Source of the DNA: Carex sylvatica
Lineage: Eukaryota; Streptophyta; Magnoliopsida; Poales; Cyperaceae
Assembly: GCA_964058845.1 (NCBI GenBank)
Contig: CAXKVR010000133.1
Coordinates: forward strand, 1 to 19,162
Direction: 5' to 3'
DNA length: 19,162 bases
Made by a program: the position numbers and the translations under genes. The notes below the pieces were generated by a model. That model did not search any database. It saw only the letters and a list, made by a program, of their open reading frames with translations, and was not told the origin of the DNA. Shown piece after piece: positions 16,635 through 19,162 of this stretch (position 1 is the stretch's first letter; each line of letters starts with the position of its first letter).

Positions 16635-17059
16635 CAGTGTTTTAAAATGCGGCAGCATGGACTGCATATGCTTATGCAGTTGACAACCGTGCTCAGAATC
16701 CCATGCAGTTTTGAGTATGCGGCCACATATGCAATCCGAATAGGCCAATATGCGGATTAAAAACGTAATATATAGCACATGTAATTAAAAGTTCATATGC
16801 ATTATACGGAGTTTTACCATCCCATCCCAAATAATTGTATTTTTTTTTATACAATAAGGCACACTTCATGTTGGTTATGTAAAAATAAATTCAACTATAT
16901 GAATATGAATATATATATACGTGAATTTTTATTTTAAAATTTACATATATAAATTTGCTTAAAATTTACATATGCATTCGCATACTGTTTATGCAATATG
17001 CAGTGCATTCTACATGTATAAACAAAACTGTATAAACAAAACTGTATTTTAAAACATTG
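16635..17059. mobile_element. hAT-type MITE, 425 bp
   Basis: The left end CAGTGTTTTAAAATGC matches the reverse complement of the right end, CAATGTTTTAAAATACAG, with few changes. It is flanked by an 8-bp duplication with one mismatch: GTTGAGAC (16627-16634) and GTTGAGGC (17060-17067). Subterminal zones carry repeated ATATGC, TATGCAG and ATGCGG boxes and a short tandem GTATAAACAAAACT pair near 17016-17046. No coding capacity is seen. Confidence 0.8.
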
Positions 17060-17067
17060 GTTGAGGC

Positions 17068-17545
17068 TGAATTATTACTGTGCTAATAATTCTTTTGTTG
17101 TACCTTCTGGAGTAGTGGTGCAGCATTAAACGAGGCATTGTTAGGTGGGCCCCAACCCGTGACATAAGACCGGCACACTCTCTGACTCTGAGCATCACAT
17201 GCGCTCTCTAAAAATAAGACTGTCTTTTCCTATCCCTCTTCTCGCCCATTCCCTACTGATTCTCTGTTACCATTTCTTGGTGTCTGGAACAGACCCTATC
17301 TTGTGCAATTATTTAACTTTTTACTAATAAATATTCGTAATTAAAGTTACATAATTAATTACTTCTTGACTATTTATTGAAATATCGATATATATATATA
17401 TTGGCGTTGCATTTTGTTTAATATTATATGTCCCAATTTGAAAATAAGTCCTCATAACGATACGTATTTTATTTTTGAGGTAAAATTTGAAAAATAATAC
17501 TAATTAGAAGTTACGTCTTCTAATTATTCAAGATATTATTGTATT
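17068..17545. other. Intergenic, no gene recognised
   Basis: A short GC-richer stretch (17150-17290) is followed by AT-rich sequence with a (TA)n run near 17390-17400. I see no domain or structural RNA. Confidence 0.4.
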
Positions 17546-18067
17546 GTGTGCTATGACTGGAGGTTGTTATTAGATAGTTGTTTAAACTTTAATGAACCAA
17601 GGTTTGGCGGAGGTGATTATACCTGGACAAACACTCCTCGAAAAGTCCTAGTATTTACAGCTCTGATGTTAATGAACAGGATACTAACTCATGACACGAT
17701 GTGTAGGAGAGGTATGCATTGTGACCTTCGATGCATGATGTGTGATTCTTGCAGAGTAGAAACAGAAAATCACCTTTTCTTTAGATGTAGATATGCAGCC
17801 TTGGTTTGGAGAGGAATAGAAAGATGTAAAGGCAAAACAGTAATGAAATCTGGTGACTCAAATGAACGGTCTTGGGATGATTCCTGGGAAGAAGCTAGGC
17901 AAGATGGAACAATGGCAAGGAAAAATTGGGCATCTCTATTTATGTGTGTTGTATGGAATTTGTGGAAGCAAAAAAAACGAAAAAAATTTCAGGAACAAAT
18001 GGAAGGCGCCTTTCCTGTTGGTTCAGCAAATTATACAAGAGGTCGATCTATGGAAGACATACTGTAG
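17546..18067 (+). pseudogene. LINE-type reverse transcriptase zinc-binding domain fragment (zf-RVT)
   Basis: A 173-residue open frame contains the zinc-binding C-terminal module found after the reverse transcriptase of plant non-LTR elements and their relatives. The core runs from TPRKVLVFTALMLMNRILTH to DHLF-like ENHLFFRCRYAALVW. The likely zinc ligands are C63, C66, H76 and C81 (CxxC, then H-x4-C). The first part, GGGDYTWTN, resembles the piece normally 25 or so residues further upstream, so an internal deletion is likely. No reverse transcriptase, endonuclease or poly(A) tail is found next to it. The initiator Met is arbitrary. I infer a dead remnant; a domesticated small gene is much less likely. 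Confidence 0.7.
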
Positions 18068-19162
18068 AAGAACAGTAACTAGAAAAGGAATTGGCTAATA
18101 GAAAGGAAGCTGTAATGATGTATAATTGCAGTATATACTAACCATCACTCATAAAATAAATTAGTTTGAACGATTTAGATTAATCGTTTGAAGTCTATTC
18201 AATTAATTTTGAAGTATATACTAACCGGACTCCCAATTACTATTCCAATTTCCGACTACTTTAGCGAATCGTGATTGGCTGTTCCTGAACCGCAACACGA
18301 TTTGTTACCCTGAACACGCTGCCCTCTATCAATATTTTAATCAATTCACCTGGAAGTTTTATTTAACACGGTGAGGGAGGTGGGGATTAATCTCAGAATT
18401 TTTAATTTTCAATAAAATAATATAGACTCGATTTTATTCGATCTGTATAGAAAGAATCAATCGAATCAATAATCCAGTCTCTTTTATAAAATCAAAATAC
18501 TGAGAAAAACCATTCATTTTTCTATTATTTTTAAATATTTTTTAAAAATATAAAAATTTGATTAATCTTGTTATGCAGCAAACAGCAATATTGTATTTTT
18601 TTTCAACTTACAGCAGATGTCATCAAGTAAATCTAGAGCCTACAGCACTTGTAGTGTTATATGGGTCCCTTTCTGCAACCATGTATTAATTGTGATGATA
18701 TTTGCGGATTGTTATTTAATTCGAATAAAATAACAAGGTTTGAATCAGCATTCTTTTTTCTTTTTTTTTTTTTTAATAATGAATCAGTATTTTTCATAAG
18801 AAGAGCATGTTTTATTATATTCGAATTATAATAAAACAATTTATAATATCATAACTTCACAAATTTTTAAAGACTAGCAACTTTTTTAGAAGATTGGTAG
18901 TGGATATCAATTGAGATTTTCTTTTTTTTTGAAAGCTTAGTAGTAGCTACCAAGATTGAATTAATAAATGTGTTTACAACTACATAGATTTACTATAAAA
19001 TTACATTAGAATTTAAAAAAATTATCCAATCACAGAGAAGTTACCTCACTATTTGAGTTTTGAACCTGATTTGTTCGTTATATATCAACACGAATTATAA
19101 AAAAGTCTCATGTATTGGGCTGAATTGGTTCAAATTCTGATTGAACAGTGTGGATTGAAACT
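18068..19162. other. Intergenic, AT-rich, no gene recognised
   Basis: It contains a 14-bp direct repeat AGTATATACTAACC at 18130-18143 and 18213-18226, with a small AACGATT/AATCGTT hairpin between them. A T-rich tract (18751-18774) stands between GAATCAGCATT and GAATCAGTATT. No coding sequence or RNA gene is recognised. Confidence 0.5.

Noticed and set aside
1..19162. tRNA, rRNA, CRISPR array or a bacterial-type operon
   Set aside because: No cloverleaf with A/B boxes, no rRNA-like stretch, no regular repeat-spacer array, and the genes are clearly split by introns.

Overview
The window looks like nuclear DNA of a eudicot plant. It is AT-rich, its genes are split by GT-AG introns (with one GC-AG intron), and two plant-type protein families can be rebuilt exon by exon. 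Everything between them is packed with non-autonomous DNA transposons. There is no operon-like layout, CRISPR array, rRNA or recognisable tRNA.

Layout. (1) 1-2560 is intergenic: an imperfect foldback (291-562), a promoter-like patch without a recognisable gene (about 640-870) and a hairpin MITE (1309-1674, copy A). (2) 2570-3365 is a complete, apparently recent Mutator-like element with 204-bp terminal inverted repeats (one mismatch) and a perfect 9-bp target duplication. It carries a captured piece of a DUF642 cell-wall protein gene, so it is a Pack-MULE. (3) 3600-9700 holds a plus-strand DUF707-family gene with a leader exon, 14 coding exons and a 400-residue product. Intron 3 holds a transposon with an AT-rich repeat core, and intron 8 holds a foldback element. 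(4) 9993-10844 is a hAT-type element with an 8-bp target duplication, built from two directly repeated ends around a CT-rich, leader-like centre. (5) 11183-12961, minus strand, holds four intact exons of a GDSL esterase/lipase. The first exon, which should carry the signal peptide and nucleophile serine, is not found anywhere upstream in the window. One intron uses a GC donor. (6) 12962-19162 is repeat-rich: A-tracts, a near-perfect DNA palindrome, MITE copy B of the same family as copy A, a 25-bp tandem repeat, a foldback, a 425-bp hAT MITE with an 8-bp target duplication, and a degraded LINE-type zinc-binding domain fragment.

The DUF707 and GDSL genes are convergent, with about 1.7 kb and a hAT element between them. 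Nothing suggests a shared pathway. The most notable structures are the young Pack-MULE next to the DUF707 promoter, the GC-AG intron and missing catalytic exon of the GDSL gene, and the composite hAT element. I found no convincing new multi-gene system.
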